Program-made: the position numbers and the translations under genes | Assembly: GCA_045537065.1 (NCBI GenBank) | Contig: JAZSOT010000050.1 | Location: forward strand, 1 to 15,635 | Source: RGIG8709 sp045537065 | Lineage (GTDB): Bacteria; Bacillota; Clostridia; Monoglobales; Monoglobaceae | Direction: 5' to 3' | DNA: 15,635 nt | Shown here: positions 13,846-15,635 of the stretch, in pieces | Layout of the letters: each line of letters begins with the position of its first letter | How positions within the stretch are numbered: position 1 is the first letter of the stretch | Notes under the pieces: generated by a model | Database searches by the model: none | What the model was told of the DNA's origin: nothing | What the model saw: only the letters and a program-made list of their open reading frames with translations

Positions 13846-13939
13846 TTGTTTTTCCTCCCTTAACTACCATATAGGTATTAATTTAGTATAAAAAATTTTA
13901 ATTATTTTCATCCTTCAAAGACAAAATAAACCAATATGT

Positions 13940-13968
13940 ATTATACCTATTTTTTGGGTTTTAGTCAA
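13940..13968 (-). promoter_or_regulatory. secD-secF promoter
   Basis: On the minus strand TTGACT (13963-13968) and a perfect TATAAT (13940-13945) are 17 nt apart. The leader to the secD GTG is about 88 nt and shows no riboswitch or strong hairpin. Confidence 0.85.
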
Positions 13969-14004
13969 GAGAATATTAAAAAATTATCACAATTTAACAG
14001 AAAT

Positions 14005-14439
14005 TTAACTTATTCTTCGGTATCTTGTTTTTCCAGAATTAACTCCTAAGATTCCGCCAAGTCCTCCTCCCAGAAGCGAAATTGCAAGGAAAATCAGCTT
14101 TTCTGCTGAAAAAAAAGCTTTATCCGACACGCCGAGACTTATGAGAAGAATTAAAAATGCATAAGAAATCCCAACAAGGCATCCTGTTACAAGTCCTGCT
14201 TTATGCATTTTTCGGGATGCATAAAACCCTCCTAAAAGTGCCGACAAAAAGTGTGCAGAATATGCCCCTATAGCAGGCATAGAGTCGGCAGGATAAAACA
14301 GAGTTGAAAAAATCGCAAAGATGCCGAGATAAAAAATCGAAAAAAGCGTCATTAAAAGAAGAATTTTCACACCGTCTTTTGCATTCAGGCTTTTTTGCTC
14401 TTCATTTGTTTTTATCCGTCTTTTTATATTTTTTGACAT
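14005..14439 (-). CDS. TIGR04086-type small membrane protein
   Basis: This 144-aa protein has a lysine/arginine-rich N terminus (SKNIKRRIKTNEEQK) and four hydrophobic segments (about 24-47, 58-75, 82-104, 112-132), with glycine-rich packing motifs (SALLGGFYASRK and LLGGGLGGILG). Size, topology and position upstream of secD suggest the TIGR04086/YrzE family, found near sec genes in Firmicutes. Its function is unknown. The GGAGG ribosome site is partly inside the 3' arm of the ung terminator. No terminator is seen before the secD promoter, so it could be co-transcribed with secDF. The family assignment is from memory of family features, not a search. Confidence 0.65.
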   Translation of the reverse strand: MSKNIKRRIKTNEEQKSLNAKDGVKILLLMTLFSIFYLGIFAIFSTLFYPADSMPAIGAYSAHFLSALLGGFYASRKMHKAGLVTGCLVGISYAFLILLISLGVSDKAFFSAEKLIFLAISLLGGGLGGILGVNSGKTRYRRIS

Positions 14440-14441
14440 AA

Positions 14442-14481
14442 AAAAGCACCTCCGTTTTGTAAATAATATGAAGGTGCTTTT
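14442..14481 (-). terminator. ung terminator that includes part of the next gene's ribosome site
   Basis: AAAAGCACCT and AGGTGCTTTT (plus 14442-14451 and 14472-14481) form a perfect 10-bp stem around 20 nt. On the minus strand the stem ends in six Ts, directly followed by the ATG of the TIGR04086-type gene. The ribosome site GGAGG (plus 14449-14453) is half in the 3' arm. Confidence 0.75.
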
Positions 14482-14485
14482 AGTT

Positions 14486-15154
14486 TTATTCTAGACTCCA
14501 GTCAATAGGGGTGTCACCAATGCTTTCCAAAAATTCATTGGCATTTTTAAAATGTCCGCATCCGAAAAATCCGCCGTATGCAGAAAGGGGACTTGGATGC
14601 ACAGATGTTAAAATTTTGTGTGCAGGATTTGTTATCAGGGCAGTTTTTCTCTTTGCATTTCCGCCCCAGAGAAGAAACACAACAGGCTTTTCTCTTTCGT
14701 TTATCTTTCTTATAACCGTGTCCGTGAAAATCTCCCAACCCTTGTTTTTGTGGCTGTTTGCCTGCCCCTGTCTCACCGTTAAAACAGTGTTCAAAAGGAG
14801 AACACCCTGCTTTGCCCACTTTATAAGCTCTCCGTGACTTGGAACGGGAATACCAAGCTCCTGATTTATTTCCTTATAAATGTTCTTAAGGGAAGGCGGG
14901 GGCATAACCCCTTTTTTCACCGAAAAGCTAAGGCCGTGTGCCTGATTTGGCTCGTGATAGGGGTCCTGCCCCAAAATCACTATCTTTATATCAGAATATG
15001 CGGTGGTTTTCAGGCTGTTAAAAATATCATTCATAGGCGGATATATAACCTGCGTTCTATATTCCTCCTTTAAAAATTCCCTCAGCTTTAAATAATATTC
15101 CTTTTCAAACTCGCCCTTTAAAATTTCGTCCCAGTCGTTTCCGAATTTCACCAT
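14486..15154 (-). CDS. ung: Uracil-DNA glycosylase
   Basis: The 222-aa family 1 UDG removes uracil from DNA, starting base-excision repair. Visible are the water-activating loop GQDPYH (62-67, catalytic D64), the uracil-pocket part GLSFSV (74-79), LLLNTVLTV (119-127), LLWGGNAK (161-168) and the minor-groove intercalation loop HPSPLSAY (186-193, catalytic H186). The length is typical. The ATG follows the TPR gene stop by 4 nt, and the ribosome site AGGTGA includes that stop codon, so the two are translated in a coupled way. The neighbouring dCMP deaminase-family gene makes dUMP, but it is some 4 kb away and in another operon. Confidence 0.98.
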   Translation of the reverse strand: MVKFGNDWDEILKGEFEKEYYLKLREFLKEEYRTQVIYPPMNDIFNSLKTTAYSDIKIVILGQDPYHEPNQAHGLSFSVKKGVMPPPSLKNIYKEINQELGIPVPSHGELIKWAKQGVLLLNTVLTVRQGQANSHKNKGWEIFTDTVIRKINEREKPVVFLLWGGNAKRKTALITNPAHKILTSVHPSPLSAYGGFFGCGHFKNANEFLESIGDTPIDWSLE

Positions 15155-15158
15155 ATAA

Positions 15159-15635
15159 TCACCTATAACTTTCTATGAGGGCTGATACCTCTTCTCTTTG
15201 CATCACGCTAAGATATGAAAATCTCTTATCAAGTGCCATTTCCATATATTTTATGCCTTTTTCCTTTTCGCCTTTTTTACAAAGGAGAATCCCAAAGCCA
15301 TAATACGCCTCGGGAAAATGAGGCTCCAATTTAAGGAGCTTTTCATACATTTTTTCAGCCTCTTCTGTCATTCCGCAAAGAACATATGCCTCTGCAAGAT
15401 TATCCATAATTATCATATCGTCTGAATTGAAATCATAGGCTTCAAGGTTGAATTTAAGCGCCTTTTCCGCATCTTTGTCAAGCACATACAAAAGCCCCAA
15501 ATCCTGATAAACTGTTGTGTTTTTGTAATCTGCAATAAGATTTTCAAGGGACTCGATTGCATCCTTGATATAACCCTCTTTCCACATTACTAAGGCTCTC
15601 ATTGCTCTTATTCTGTTTTTTACGGGCTTTTTGCC
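15159..15635 (-). CDS. TPR-repeat protein, N terminus beyond the window
   Basis: At least 158 residues are visible. The frame stays open from the first internal ATG (15602) through 11 further codons (GKKPVKNRIRA) to the window edge, so the real start is probably outside. Three to four tetratricopeptide repeats are seen: one around MWKEGYIKDAIESLENLI, one at VYQDLGLLYVLDKDAEKAL, a canonical one at DNLAEAYVLCGMTEEAEKMYEKLLKLEP, and PEAYYGFGILLCKKGEKEKGIKYMEMAL. Such repeats bind other proteins; no enzymatic domain is seen in this part. It is co-transcribed and translationally coupled with ung, a pairing whose meaning is unclear. Confidence 0.85.
   Translation of the reverse strand, partial: GKKPVKNRIRAMRALVMWKEGYIKDAIESLENLIADYKNTTVYQDLGLLYVLDKDAEKALKFNLEAYDFNSDDMIIMDNLAEAYVLCGMTEEAEKMYEKLLKLEPHFPEAYYGFGILLCKKGEKEKGIKYMEMALDKRFSYLSVMQREEVSALIESYR

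Noticed and set aside
13846..13940. Riboswitch or leader structure in the 88-nt secD leader
   Set aside because: The leader is AT-rich with no stable hairpin and no motif I recognise.
13871..13950. Inverted pair ATAGGTAT (13871-13878) and ATACCTAT (13943-13950) around the secD promoter as a looping operator
   Set aside because: Eight-base AT-rich inverted repeats 64 nt apart are expected by chance, and no regulator is known to me for this site; one arm merely overlaps the -10 element.
14547..14837. Alternative frames within ung and other housekeeping genes
   Set aside because: They are frame shadows of strongly conserved proteins, without ribosome sites or recognisable domains.

Overview
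The window looks like a chromosomal segment of a low-G+C Gram-positive bacterium, most likely a member of the Clostridia. The evidence is AT-rich intergenic DNA, strong AGGAGG-type ribosome sites with some GTG and TTG starts, consensus sigma-A promoters, a perfect HrcA operator (CIRCE) in front of groES-groEL, a CarD-family regulator, an S-layer-homology (SLH) lipoprotein, and secD and secF as separate genes with a TIGR04086-type membrane protein next to them. Nearly every gene is a housekeeping gene. I see no complete mobile element, phage or defence locus.

Layout. Positions 1-263 hold the tail of something to the left, a hairpin, a degenerate 3' tRNA-Ser-like fragment (possible attachment-site scar) and a two-way terminator. 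Positions 264-2816, minus strand, carry a hypothetical protein, an SLH plus phosphate-binding-type lipoprotein and a single-domain MGMT-like protein. Positions 2900-5675, plus strand, form a trxA-galM-radA operon. Positions 5716-7710 carry a carD-ispD-ispF operon. Positions 7793-10099 carry groES-groEL with CIRCE and a terminator. From 10117 to 15635 everything is on the minus strand: a dCMP deaminase-family protein, rpmE, a four-helix membrane protein, secF, secD, a TIGR04086-type membrane protein, ung, and a TPR protein cut by the window edge.

How the genes relate. IspD and IspF are two steps of the MEP isoprenoid pathway and follow carD, as ispD-ispF follow radA in many Firmicutes. In Bacillus subtilis disA and yacL lie between radA and ispD. 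Here carD and a structured repeat occupy that place, and disA is absent. SecD and SecF overlap by 8 nt and form one translocation-motor unit. The TPR gene stop codon overlaps the ung ribosome site. GroES/GroEL are under HrcA control by sequence.

The most unusual content is a pair of about 175-185 nt non-coding elements, one between radA and carD (5766-5940) and one directly after groEL (9865-10048). Each has four CGATAT boxes in its 5' half, four ATATCG boxes in its 3' half, and small hairpins between the boxes. Most hairpin stems differ in sequence between the copies while staying paired. One segment can pair in two mutually exclusive ways in both copies, and all three partners have changed together. 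I cannot assign this element to a named family. It is the best candidate here for something undescribed.
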